Positions 55,903-64,000 of a DNA stretch of 64,000 bases are shown here, in pieces. The stretch is from Polyangia bacterium (GTDB lineage: Bacteria > Myxococcota_A > Polyangia > Fen-1088). Each line of letters starts with the position of its first letter. The stretch's first letter is position 1. Made by a program: the position numbers and the translations under genes. The stretch spans positions 124,001 to 188,000 of the forward strand of contig DATATI010000029.1 of NCBI GenBank assembly GCA_036268875.1. The letters run 5' to 3'. The notes under the pieces were generated by a model. That model ran no database searches. It saw only the letters and a list, made by a program, of their open reading frames with translations, and was not told where the DNA came from.

Positions 55903-57327
55903 ATGAGCGAGCGGCGGCGTCCGGGCGAGCGGCTGCGCCTGGCCTGCGTCGACGTCGACGAGGATGGCGCGGGGATCTGCCAGGCCGCCAATACCGACGG
56001 TGGCGCCAGCGTGGAAGCCGCGGTCGCCGCCAGCACCGTCCTGGTGCCGGGCGCGCTTCCCGGTGAACGGGTGATTGCGACGGTCAGCCACGCATCGCCG
56101 CACCAGCCGCGCGCGTGGGCCGCGCTGGAGACCATCGACGTCGCGTCGGCGGCGCGGCGGGCGCCGATGTGCCCAGCGTTTGGATCGTGCGGCGGCTGCC
56201 GCCTGCAGCACTGGGAGCTCGCCGCGCAGCGCGCTTGGAAGACCCAGCAAGTGCGCGCGGCGCTGGCGACGCATCCCGCGCTGGCCACGATTCCCGTCGC
56301 TGCGTGCATGCCGTCGCCGCACGATCTCGGCTATCGCAACAACGCCAAGTTGGTCTACGGGCGCGACGCGGCCGGCGCGCTGGTGCTGGGGGCGTACGCC
56401 CCGCGCTCGCACGAGGTCGTCGACCTGGCTGGCTGCCGCCTGGTCGAGCCGGCGCTGGACGCGGCGGCGGTGGCGCTGCGGGTGGCGCTGGTTGCGCACG
56501 ACGTGATCCCGTACGACGAGCGCCTCCTGCTGGGCGACCTGCGCTATGCGGTCCTGCGCGCCAACCACCGCGGGCAGGTGCTGGCCACGCTGGTCACCGC
56601 GCGCCGCGAGTGGAACGCCGGCGCGGCGGTGGCCGCCGATTTTCGCGCCCGCTGTCCCGCCGTGGCCGGCGTGGTCCACAACGTCAACCCGACCCGCGGC
56701 AACGTCATCTATGGCGACGAAGAGGTGACGCTGTCCGGACAGCCGACGTTGGACGAACAGATCGGCCCGGTCGCACTGCGCCTGTCGTCGCGCGCTTTTT
56801 TCCAGGCCAACCGCGCGGTGGCCGCGCTGGCCTACGCGCACATCGCCCGTGCGATCGCCGACGCCGCGGCGACCGTCGGCGCGCCCGTCGTCGATTGCCT
56901 GGTCGACGCCTATTGCGGGGTGGGCGGCATCGCCCTTGGCGCCGCCGCGCAGGCGCGCACGATCGTCGCCATCGAATCCAACGCCGCGGCCATCACCGAC
57001 GCCACCGCCGCCGCGCGCGCCGCCGGCGTGTCGAACGTGCACTTCGTGGTGGCCGACGCCGCCGCCGGCCTGCGCGCCGTCGATCGGGCGGACGCCGTGG
57101 TGGTCAACCCGCCGCGCAAAGGCTGCGCCCCCGCCGTGATCGCCGAGGTGCTACGCCTGCGCCCGCGCTTGATCGCCTATCTCAGCTGCGCACCCGACAC
57201 CCTGGCTCGCGATCTCGCCGCGCTGGTCGCCGGCGACGCCGGCTACCGGATCGAATCGGTCACCCCGTACGACATGCTGCCGCACACGCCGCACGTCGAA
57301 GTGCTGGCCATGGCTAAGCTAATCTAA
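55903..57327 (+). CDS. TrmA/RlmD-family rRNA/tRNA (uracil-C5) methyltransferase
   Basis: 474 aa. The N-terminal 75 aa is TRAM-like. Fe-S cluster cysteines are in CPAFGSCGGCRLQHW plus a later Cys in LAGCRLV. The SAM site is VDAYCGVGGIALGAA. VVNPPRKGCAP and IAYLSCAPDTLARDL hold the catalytic Asn-Pro-Pro and nucleophilic Cys. It makes 5-methyluridine in RNA. The Fe-S motif favours the RlmC/RlmD (23S rRNA) branch; the target base cannot be fixed from sequence alone. Confidence 0.92.
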   Translation: MSERRRPGERLRLACVDVDEDGAGICQAANTDGGASVEAAVAASTVLVPGALPGERVIATVSHASPHQPRAWAALETIDVASAARRAPMCPAFGSCGGCRLQHWELAAQRAWKTQQVRAALATHPALATIPVAACMPSPHDLGYRNNAKLVYGRDAAGALVLGAYAPRSHEVVDLAGCRLVEPALDAAAVALRVALVAHDVIPYDERLLLGDLRYAVLRANHRGQVLATLVTARREWNAGAAVAADFRARCPAVAGVVHNVNPTRGNVIYGDEEVTLSGQPTLDEQIGPVALRLSSRAFFQANRAVAALAYAHIARAIADAAATVGAPVVDCLVDAYCGVGGIALGAAAQARTIVAIESNAAAITDATAAARAAGVSNVHFVVADAAAGLRAVDRADAVVVNPPRKGCAPAVIAEVLRLRPRLIAYLSCAPDTLARDLAALVAGDAGYRIESVTPYDMLPHTPHVEVLAMAKLI

Positions 57328-57736
57328 TGCCGCCGCCCGCCCTGAAAACAAACAGCCTGAGCGATGCTGCCAACGCCCGGGCCGAAACTGATCGAACCGT
57401 TGATGATGGTTCTTGCATGCAGCCGTTGGCGGTCGGAGACGATCCTACACGCCGCTGATCTGGTAGTCGCCATCCCGATCTACGGCATCACCACTCATTC
57501 TCGGTGACCGTGTCCGCATCGCCACGGCGGAGTAGGCACGTCAACGCTATGAACACGGGCGGGCGCCACTCTCTCTTTCTTGCTTCTTGCTTTGCAAAAT
57601 CGGTGTGAAGAAACCAGGCGCTCACGCGTTGCTGATCGGTGGTTTCGGTCGCCGGTCTGCCGCACCATGTACGGCCGTGACCACCTCAAGACCGGACTTC
57701 GCGGCAGCGTTCGCTCGAACAGTCTCAGAACAAGTC
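57328..57736. other. Gene-poor, lower-GC stretch with no convincing gene
   Basis: About 410 bp follow the methyltransferase gene. All frames are short or lack coding character and there is no hairpin terminator I trust. The base composition is visibly less GC-rich than neighbours and continues so to about 58900. Confidence 0.6.
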
Positions 57737-58186
57737 TCAGAGCGGGCAACTCCACCGCAGAGTCGAAAAAGGTCCATCAATACACGCGCACACCTGGGCA
57801 GGCCCGGGAAAGAATGGGTTCTCGACAGGCAGAGAGACGGAGCATCCAACCGGATAGCGTTGACCATCGCCAATACCACTGCCGTCCCACCCCCACAACA
57901 TCGGCAATGGAGCCCCGCATCCGCCCGCCAGGACGGCTGGTAATGGCGCACAATCGAAGCAGGGTTTCGCCGGAAGTGTCCGACCGACGGGAACGGGACA
58001 CGTAGGCGTTCCGGCACCCGAATCTTCGTTCGCATTCTGTTGCTCGTCCGCAGCAGCGTCGGACGTGTCTCTCGCTGGAAGAAGCGTAGACCCATCGCAA
58101 CCATTGTTGACAACGAGTGCCAAGAAAATTGGCGTGTGGCGGATCAAAAGCTTCAGGCTGCGCGGCACGTAGATGGTCCTAGACAT
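57737..58186 (-). CDS. Putative small secreted Cys-rich protein
   Basis: 149 aa from ATG 58186. The N-terminal hydrophobic stretch (SLKLLIRHTPIFLALVVNNG) is followed directly by Cys, a poor lipobox. Then come an Asp/Ala/Glu-rich tether and a C-terminal part with eight Cys (GTPTCPVPVGRTLPAKPCFD, QVCACIDGPF). This plan matches myxobacterial surface proteins, and the Cys pattern makes chance unlikely, but there is no ribosome site and the region is compositionally odd. It may be a degenerate copy. Confidence 0.5.
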   Translation of the reverse strand: MSRTIYVPRSLKLLIRHTPIFLALVVNNGCDGSTLLPARDTSDAAADEQQNANEDSGAGTPTCPVPVGRTLPAKPCFDCAPLPAVLAGGCGAPLPMLWGWDGSGIGDGQRYPVGCSVSLPVENPFFPGPAQVCACIDGPFSTLRWSCPL

Positions 58187-58281
58187 GATCAGCGACAAAG
58201 AGAGCAAAGCATAGGCCATGTCGGAAGGTGCGCGCGGAGCAAGGTGAAAAATCGCAGGGCCCGGCAATAAATAGGCATTAG

Positions 58282-58563
58282 GCCGGTTCGGTTTCTGCGA
58301 ATCGTACGCGGATCTGTCAAGCGATGCGTCCCTCCCCATTGCAGTGGTGGATTGCGTGGGGCGCTCCACTTATTCCAGTGGCGCGAGGATGCGACGAGCT
58401 CGGTCCTGGAAATTCCGACGACGTGGTCAGGTTTGTGTGCGACGTTGCACCGGACTGCTACAACACAGCTTGGACTGACAATTGTGTGGCGCTCGGGAAA
58501 TCGGTGGCTAATTTTGTACCGCCCGGAACGTTTGAAACCCGTTCGGGTCGCGGTCACTTCTGA
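58282..58563 (+). pseudogene. Remnant of a Cys-rich surface protein
   Basis: An open stretch with no credible start (an ATG lies at 58324) encodes DDVVRFVCDVAPDCYNTAWT followed by DNCVALGKSVANF. The C-x5-C-x3-AW-x3-C pattern resembles the 'VCxxDPYCCxTAWDxxCVxxA' module seen in myxobacterial and planctomycete extracellular proteins. Only one module is present and nothing recognisable lies on either side, so this looks like a fragment of a larger lost gene. Its end overlaps the 3' end of the opposite-strand lipoprotein gene. Confidence 0.4.
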
Positions 58564-59260
58564 TAGGCAGCAATGTGGCCAAAAGAGAACGCCAATTGTG
58601 GCGCTCCAGTTCGGGCGCCACATTTGGCATTGGGTCAGGCGAATGCGATTCTGTTTCGTCGCTCGCGCCGCCGTCGGCGCTGGGCTGGAGGGTCAACGCA
58701 CAGGTCCAGGTGGACGTGCAGCTATCGCCTAGCATCAGGTCGGCGGTGTCGCACATGTCTCGCATCGTATCGGCGCGGGTAACTTGCAATGTGAACGCAT
58801 AGTCGGCCGTCATAGTCAGTATCGACGTCACGTCACGCTTAAACGTGCACATGGATGGCGCCGCCGCCGAAATCATCGTGCTTGAAGTCAACGTCCCCAT
58901 GTTTTGGGAGATTTTTCCGGCCCCTAAAGACGGCACCGGCGGATCGCCGGCCACGTTCCCGAGAGTGGTGTCTCCCGAGACGTTGTCTATGGTCAGGGGC
59001 AGCGCCACGCCAATCAGCCCGTCGTCGGGAGGGCCCATCGGCTTGTCGACGCCGATCTGGCATCCGTCATCGACGTTGCTGGCCGAGTTGATGACGTAGT
59101 TTCCCGTCACCACGGCGAACAGGAGTCCGGCGCCTCCCGTTCCACCGGTGCCGCTTGTCCCACCGGTGCCGATGTCACCGTCGGAATTGTCCGAGCTGGT
59201 ACTACCGCACGCGCCTACCAGGATCGCGAGGCTTGCGATCAAGAAAATTTTGTTAGGCAT
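58508..59260 (-). CDS. Lipoprotein with Gly/Thr tether
   Basis: 250 aa. The lipobox LVGACG follows a clean signal peptide; AGGAACCAGAG precedes the ATG at 59260. A Gly/Thr tether covers about 30-45. The core (AVVTGNYVINSASNVDDGCQ ... LQVTRADTMRDMCDTADL) is a beta-rich domain with paired Cys. The last 65 residues (after about 185) turn polar and irregular, and may result from loss of an original stop after TSTWTCALTLQPS. Function unknown. Confidence 0.8.
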   Translation of the reverse strand: MPNKIFLIASLAILVGACGSTSSDNSDGDIGTGGTSGTGGTGGAGLLFAVVTGNYVINSASNVDDGCQIGVDKPMGPPDDGLIGVALPLTIDNVSGDTTLGNVAGDPPVPSLGAGKISQNMGTLTSSTMISAAAPSMCTFKRDVTSILTMTADYAFTLQVTRADTMRDMCDTADLMLGDSCTSTWTCALTLQPSADGGASDETESHSPDPMPNVAPELERHNWRSLLATLLPIRSDRDPNGFQTFRAVQN

Positions 59261-59286
59261 GATCTCTGGTTCCTTTTGTCCCAGGG

Positions 59287-59664
59287 CTAGAACGAGCTGG
59301 CGCCCGTCGTGACTTTCTTGGTCGCCGCGTCGACCTTCTTCTGTTTGGCCGTGGGCGCGGGTTTGCTGGCCGCTTTCTTCGCGCCGCGGGTCGGAGCTTT
59401 TTCCTCGGCAGCAACCGGCGCCGGGGCGGGCCCGGCGGCGGCCGCCGCCACCTTCGCCTGCAGATCTGTCACCTGGGCTTGCAACCCCGTCACCTGGGCC
59501 TTGGCGGCGTCGAGCTGGGTCTTCAAACTGTCACGCTCGGCGGTGACGGCGGTGAGGTTCGCCTTGGTGGCATCCAGCTCGGCCTTCGACTGATCACAAC
59601 CGATGAGCATGAGCGGCAGGGCGGCCGCGATTACGAGCGCCAGATAACTATCGCGAATCTTCAT
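59287..59664 (-). CDS. Coiled-coil Lpp-like lipoprotein
   Basis: 125 aa. Strong RBS AAGGAGG before ATG 59664. The lipobox LMLIGC gives a mature N-terminal Cys. Residues about 24-75 are a heptad coiled coil (SKAELDATKANLTAVTAERD, AQVTGLQAQVTDLQAKVA). The tail is Lys/Pro/Ala-rich (KKAASKPAPTAKQKKVDAAT) and basic enough to bind peptidoglycan or nucleic acid. It resembles Braun-type structural lipoproteins in plan, though not in sequence. Confidence 0.88.
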   Translation of the reverse strand: MKIRDSYLALVIAAALPLMLIGCDQSKAELDATKANLTAVTAERDSLKTQLDAAKAQVTGLQAQVTDLQAKVAAAAAGPAPAPVAAEEKAPTRGAKKAASKPAPTAKQKKVDAATKKVTTGASSF

Positions 59665-59862
59665 GGTGCCTCCTTGTAGGTCGGTCGGTCTTTATTCGGT
59701 CTTTCGACTGGGGCTGGTCGCTGTTTGTTCAACCATCGGAAGCGAACCATCAGGGCTGGCCTGAATAGCGCGCAAGGTAAAGCCCATCCCTCCGACGGAC
59801 AAGGGCCAATTTCGGGGAGCCGCGAAAGATATTGCGGCGTCGACGATGGTCTGAGCTGAACC

Positions 59863-62064
59863 CTACGGCCCGCCGCCGAAGAGATCAGCCGCGTTGGGCA
59901 TGCCCGCGCCGATTGCGCCCACGTCGTTGCCTGCCCCGCCCGCCGGATCGCCGGCGTCGATGGCGGGGCTGCCGGTCTGCGGCGTGTAGTTCGTGCGGTA
60001 GATCTTCAGAATCTGGCCGACGGTGGTGGTGCGCTGCCAGATCGCCGAATCGTCGATGTCGAATGGACTGGTTGGCGGCGGCGACTTCAGCATCGGGTTG
60101 ACCTCGCCGTTGGTGCCGCCGAGATCGTGCGCCGGCTTGCGGTTGTCGGAGTAGTTCGTCGTCTGCGGGTTGAAGAACAAGTTGTAGTCGGCGGTCAGCG
60201 TGCCGGTCTTCAGGCTGACCGTCGGCGCCTTCGGCACGTTCATGATGAGGTTCGAGTTCAACGTCATCTCGGCGTCGCCAACCAGCACGGCGGTGACCAC
60301 GATCGGCCCGTTCTGAGCGTCGAAGGTGTTGTTCACGATGCGCACGCCCTTCGGCGTGTAGATGCCCAGGATGCCGGCGATGTCGTTGTCACCGCCGACG
60401 AACAGGTTGTGGTGGATGTAGCTGTTGCTGTGATCGGCCCACAACCATTCGTGGCCGGCCTGGACGACCAGGTTGTAGCGAAACTCGCAGCCCACCCCGC
60501 GCACCGGCCACGAGCTGTCGCGGATGACGTTGTGCTCGACGACGATGGTGGACGATCCACCGAGCTCGAAGTTGCTGCCCTGGCTCCAGCCGCCGCGGAA
60601 GACGTGGTGGCTGTAATTGCGGCGCACCTGGCTGTTCTTCGAGTTCTCCATGAAGATGCCGACGCGCGGACCGATGAGGACGTTGCTGTCGGCGTCGGTG
60701 TCGCCGCCCACCAACCAGTTGGACGCGTTCTCGAACGCTGCCCACCCGGCGCCGACGTTGTTGCCCGCGAAGACCTTGGCCCCCATCGAGCTGCCGTTGA
60801 CGGTGAAAGCGGGGAACGAATATCCGGGCGCCCCGGCCGGCCCCGGCTCCTGCCCGAGGGGCTGGCGCATGTTCGACCGGAAGGTGTTCCCTCGAATCGA
60901 CGCCGGCGCGGTGCCGTTGATGGTCAACTGGACCGTGCCGGTGCTGTCGATGATGCTGTTCTCGATGGTCACCGCGCCCGACGTGGTGACGTTGATGCCA
61001 GGGTTGATCGCCGACGTCGAATCGACGACGTTGAAGAGGTCGACGTACTTCAACGTGAGCGGTCCGCTGACGTTGTCGCCCATGGACAGAATGCGGTGGC
61101 CGTTGCCGTTCAGGCGAATGCGGCCGGCGGCGGTGCCGGTCAGCTCGTACCCGGTGGCGCCGGTCAGCACCACGTCGGCGGACAGCTCGACGGTCTTGGA
61201 GTAGGTGGGCGGGGCCACGACGTTGATCAGCATCGGCGTGCTGTCCAGGACCTCGTCGGGTTTCAGGTAAATGGCGCGGATGGAAACCCGGTGCGGGCCG
61301 GCGGCGATGCCGGTGGCGTAGCCTTTGAATACGGCGAATTCGGCGTCGCTGCCGGCCTGTTCCAGGACCATCTGATCGTCGACGAAGAACTGCGCCTTGG
61401 ACGCGTTCAGGCCGTGGCCCGGCGTCGGCGAGTTGGTGTCGACGTTGCGATCGAACCCGACGCCGATGAGCCGCAGACTGGCCGGCGCGGTGAAGGTCTC
61501 GCCGCCGGTGGGCGAGACCATCTCGGCCTTGCGCACGCCCGAGGTGGCCGGGTTCTGTCCCAGCACCACCGCGGTGGTCGACGTGCTGGTGCCGTGGGCG
61601 TTGGTGGCCGACAGTGTGAAGATGGTCGTGGCGGTCACCATCGTCATCGTCATCGTGCCGGTGACGGCGCCGACGCCCTGATCGATGCTGAGGCTGTCAG
61701 CGTCGGTGACGTTCCAGGTCAGCGTGACCATCCCGCCACCCGCCGGCAAATTGGGCGGCGTGGCCGTGAAGGTCAGGATCGCCGGCTTGCCTGGCATGGG
61801 CATCGAAGCCCCGCCCGTACCGGCGGCGTTGCCACCCATGCCGTTGCCGCCGCTACCCATGTCACCGCCGGTGCCGGAAATCCCGCTGCCGCCGGTGCCG
61901 CTGCCGCTGGAGCCGCCGCTGCCGGAGCTATCGCCGCCGGTGCCACCGGGCGTGGCGCCCGAACCGCTTTTGCTGCAGCCGAAAGCACCCGCGCCGAGGA
62001 GCCCCACCGCCATCAACCCGCACGCGATCCCCATCGAAAACCCCGAGCGCTTGCTTATGAACAT
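59863..62064 (-). CDS. Surface lipoprotein with right-handed parallel beta-helix
   Basis: 733 aa from ATG 62064 (AAGGGG upstream). The lipobox GAGAFGC is followed by a Gly/Ser tether (about 32-80) and an Ig/Big-like beta domain (about 85-160, PAILTFTATPPNLPAGGGMV). Residues about 310-680 carry beta-helix rungs (TLKYVDLFNVVDSTSAINPG, ENSIIDSTGTVQL, VRRNYSHHVFRGGW, HHNLFVGG, RIVNNTFDAQ, LNSNLIMN). The end, GSPAIDAGDPAGGAGNDVGA, is the common closing motif of pectate-lyase-like/choice-of-anchor proteins. Likely a polysaccharide-binding or lyase-like surface protein; no catalytic residues assigned. Confidence 0.88.
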   Translation of the reverse strand: MFISKRSGFSMGIACGLMAVGLLGAGAFGCSKSGSGATPGGTGGDSSGSGGSSGSGTGGSGISGTGGDMGSGGNGMGGNAAGTGGASMPMPGKPAILTFTATPPNLPAGGGMVTLTWNVTDADSLSIDQGVGAVTGTMTMTMVTATTIFTLSATNAHGTSTSTTAVVLGQNPATSGVRKAEMVSPTGGETFTAPASLRLIGVGFDRNVDTNSPTPGHGLNASKAQFFVDDQMVLEQAGSDAEFAVFKGYATGIAAGPHRVSIRAIYLKPDEVLDSTPMLINVVAPPTYSKTVELSADVVLTGATGYELTGTAAGRIRLNGNGHRILSMGDNVSGPLTLKYVDLFNVVDSTSAINPGINVTTSGAVTIENSIIDSTGTVQLTINGTAPASIRGNTFRSNMRQPLGQEPGPAGAPGYSFPAFTVNGSSMGAKVFAGNNVGAGWAAFENASNWLVGGDTDADSNVLIGPRVGIFMENSKNSQVRRNYSHHVFRGGWSQGSNFELGGSSTIVVEHNVIRDSSWPVRGVGCEFRYNLVVQAGHEWLWADHSNSYIHHNLFVGGDNDIAGILGIYTPKGVRIVNNTFDAQNGPIVVTAVLVGDAEMTLNSNLIMNVPKAPTVSLKTGTLTADYNLFFNPQTTNYSDNRKPAHDLGGTNGEVNPMLKSPPPTSPFDIDDSAIWQRTTTVGQILKIYRTNYTPQTGSPAIDAGDPAGGAGNDVGAIGAGMPNAADLFGGGP

Positions 62065-62333
62065 CTTGACCCCTTGTGAATTGGTACGGCTCGGCCGGGC
62101 GGAAGAATCAGAATTTCTGCGCGGACAGTTTAGCATGGGCCATCTTCCAGAAACGGGCGGCAGCCATCGATGAAAATGAGTCTTGTTCAACCGCGTTCAA
62201 AGTTGGAACGTCCATCCGCAGCCAATTTCCGGAAGAATCCGCGCTGGGGGCGTTGTTGACCCATGTGGTTTCAGTGACTAGCCTCGAAGGTGTGTTGGTT
62301 TCCGTGTTGTTTGATCGGGGTGGACGACGCCTG
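62065..62333. promoter_or_regulatory. Divergent promoter region of the two beta-helix genes
   Basis: A 269-bp gap between divergent starts, noticeably AT-richer than the flanking genes at 62100-62300. No palindrome or clear sigma70 box was found. Confidence 0.4.
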
Positions 62334-64000
62334 GTGAGCGCCGTTTCGTCAGCCGGCAAGTGGGCGGTTGTGGGTGGATGTTTGTTGGCGCTGAGCCTGC
62401 TAGCCCGGCCCGCCCATGCCGACGACCACGTCGTCGCACCCGGCGACACGCTGGAGATGCAGGATGATCTGGTGCTGGCCGGCGCTGACAACCTGACCGT
62501 TGGCGGTCCGGGCGCGCGCGCGGCGATTCACGGCAATGGCCACTCGATCATCGCGCTGTCCAGCGACACCGACCATTGGACCGGCCACGTGACGATTCAG
62601 AACACCGACGTCACCGGTATCGGCACCGCCACCGTCTACGGCATGGACATCAACGGCGTGATGACCTCGGACATCACCATCGAAGACACCGTATTCTCGA
62701 AGTCGGGCGCGCTGCACCTGACGGTGGCCGATGATTCCACGTCATCCATTCGCCGCAACACCGTGCTGGCCGATTCGCTGGTGCCGGCGGTCGAGGCGCT
62801 GGCCGATTCGCGCCCGGCCATCGAGATCGACGGCCCCACCGGCATGGGCCAAAAGTTTTTCCAGGGCAACCACATCTACAAATCGTGGGTGACGTTCCAC
62901 GAGGTGATCAACTGGCTGATCGGCGGCGATACCCCCGCCGATTCGAACATCGTCATCGGCACGCGCGCGGGCATCGTCGTCGATCTCTGCACGAACATGG
63001 TGGTGCGGGGGAATTACATTCACCTGATCCCGCCGTTCGTCGGATGGAACCAGGTCTCGTCGTTCACCTCGACCGGCGTCGGCAACCTGGTCGAGCACAA
63101 CATCATCCGCGGCGGCAACTGGCTGGTGCACGCCACCTCGGGCACCGAGTTTCGTTACAACATCTTCGGCGATTCATACGAACGACCGTGGCTGCTGCTG
63201 ACCACCACCGATGAATGGCTGGTGCACCATAACTTGTTCATCCGCAACGACCGCGATCCCAACCCGACGCCGGTCGACGGGATCGGCATTGGCGGACCGG
63301 GCAATCCCAACGACCCGACGATGGTCCAGCTTGCGACCGATCAGATCTACAACAACACCCTGGACGGCGGCGGCGAGTGCCGGGCCCTGACCAGCGGCGC
63401 GGTGTCCGTCGGCCCGGGCGGGATCTTGCCCAGCCTGCGCAACAATGTGATCACCCGCTTTCGCGCCAACATCGGGCCGGCGACGGCGATGGTCCACGGC
63501 GGCCGCGACAGCATGAACTACTTCGAGGTGGCGCAGACTCCGCCGGTGGCGCGCCTGGCCTATGCCGACTACAACCTCTTCAACAACCCGGACGCCTTCA
63601 TCGTCGACAACTACTCGGTCGGCGTGGCAGGCAAGACCGAACGCGTGGACCCGGGCTTTGCCGCCAACGACGTGATGGTGGGCGGCCCCGTCAACCAGCA
63701 GGTCGATCCGCAGTTCACTGGCCCCATCCCCTACGATTTTCCGTACGGCGACGACGACATCGAGATGGGCAAAGCCACCGTCTGTCAGATGCTGGCCTTC
63801 TACCGGCAGATCTACACACCGGCGCCGGGCAGCCCGCTGATTGATTCGGGCGATCCGGCCGACGGCCCAGGCACGGATATCGGCGCCATCGGCGCCGGCA
63901 TGGCGCGCGACGATGATCTGTTCGGCAAGCTCTGCCCCGACGGCGACATCGGCATGCCGTCGCTGCCGCAATCCACTTACGAGTGCACGCCGATCGGCGG
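62334..64000 (+). CDS. Secreted parallel beta-helix protein, C-terminus beyond right edge
   Basis: About 555 codons and still open at the window end. GTG 62334 gives a good signal peptide (VVGGCLLALSLLARPAHA); GTG 62304 in the same frame would add 10 residues. No lipobox. Beta-helix rungs recur: VTIQNTDVTGIGTATVYGMD, IRRNTVLADSL, VRGNYIHLIPPF, VEHNIIRGGNWLVHATSGTE and VHHNLFIRND. It ends in GSPLIDSGDPADGPGTDIGA, almost the same closing motif as the divergent neighbour. The two proteins are related in the helix and closing regions but differ in their N-termini. Probable extracellular glycan-binding or lyase-like protein. Confidence 0.85.
   Translation, partial: MSAVSSAGKWAVVGGCLLALSLLARPAHADDHVVAPGDTLEMQDDLVLAGADNLTVGGPGARAAIHGNGHSIIALSSDTDHWTGHVTIQNTDVTGIGTATVYGMDINGVMTSDITIEDTVFSKSGALHLTVADDSTSSIRRNTVLADSLVPAVEALADSRPAIEIDGPTGMGQKFFQGNHIYKSWVTFHEVINWLIGGDTPADSNIVIGTRAGIVVDLCTNMVVRGNYIHLIPPFVGWNQVSSFTSTGVGNLVEHNIIRGGNWLVHATSGTEFRYNIFGDSYERPWLLLTTTDEWLVHHNLFIRNDRDPNPTPVDGIGIGGPGNPNDPTMVQLATDQIYNNTLDGGGECRALTSGAVSVGPGGILPSLRNNVITRFRANIGPATAMVHGGRDSMNYFEVAQTPPVARLAYADYNLFNNPDAFIVDNYSVGVAGKTERVDPGFAANDVMVGGPVNQQVDPQFTGPIPYDFPYGDDDIEMGKATVCQMLAFYRQIYTPAPGSPLIDSGDPADGPGTDIGAIGAGMARDDDLFGKLCPDGDIGMPSLPQSTYECTPIG

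Noticed and set aside
57580-58005. Overlapping + strand frames of about 118-141 codons in the low-GC patch
   Set aside because: No motif, no hydrophobic or Cys pattern and no ribosome site; the opposite-strand secreted protein is the better reading.
60127-62079. 650-codon + strand frame opposite the beta-helix lipoprotein
   Set aside because: Composition (Arg/Val/Asp/His-rich, no motifs) is typical of an antisense shadow; the - strand has lipobox, rungs and a ribosome site.

Overview
The window looks like chromosome of a myxobacterium (Myxococcota, in the broad sense of the former Deltaproteobacteria order Myxococcales). GC content is clearly high. One secreted protein ends in a MYXO-CTERM-like tail (584 aa, 19557-21311). 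There are DUF1552/DUF1592, DUF2330, TSP3-OmpA and FHA proteins, many secreted lipoproteins with Gly/Ser-rich tethers, and an NGL-repeat lipoprotein. Genus cannot be read from the sequence. I saw no rRNA, tRNA, CRISPR array, insertion sequence or prophage. About 56 protein genes are supported, plus two frame-disrupted genes and one short remnant.

Layout. 1-4985: a TPR/outer-membrane protein cut by the left edge, a small excisionase-type HTH protein, an HExxH putative metallopeptidase, a rhomboid protease and the NGL-repeat lipoprotein with a double terminator. 5033-7619: an XPB-type helicase overlapping a DUF790/Bax1-type nuclease, a pair best known from archaea. 7630-13293: an RGG/FG-rich low-complexity protein, a small CxxCH secreted protein, a TSP3-OmpA protein, a small Cys protein, FabV and UspA. 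13280-16860: MutS2, an FHA protein and thioredoxin. 16932-19560: a three-gene ABC-2 exporter. 19557-26341: a DUF2330 MYXO-CTERM protein, a catalytically degenerate SDR, a Cys-rich lipoprotein, the DUF1592 and DUF1552 pair, and a frame-disrupted FlK-like thioesterase behind a palindrome-bearing divergent promoter.

26338-41079: a Cys-rich secreted protein made of alternating repeats, then a long + strand run. This run holds recQ, a SirB1-like protein, an Omp85/TamA-like barrel, DUF4390 and an NtrY-type kinase. After a nested inverted repeat come exbB, exbD, tonB, a lipoprotein, a TonB-dependent receptor carrying its own N-terminal TonB_C-like domain, and a small outer-membrane barrel. The last six genes look like a self-contained TonB-energised outer-membrane uptake system and are the strongest candidate for an under-described module here.

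41186-57327: a decayed gene, DUF1285-like and DUF465-like genes, a lipoprotein, an SDR, a FAH-family enzyme, the cimA-leuC-leuD branched-chain amino-acid operon, tsaB, an RseP-like site-2 protease with three PDZ-like segments, a myxobacterial-type hypothetical protein, a two-gene M16 peptidase pair (one active, one lacking HxxEH), an EstD-type esterase and a TrmA/RlmD-type RNA methyltransferase. 57328-59260 is lower in GC, gene-poor and contains fragments; it looks like an accessory patch. 59287-64000: a coiled-coil lipoprotein and two divergent, related parallel beta-helix surface proteins, the second cut by the right edge.

All functional calls come from reading motifs in the translations and from known families. 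No database search was run.
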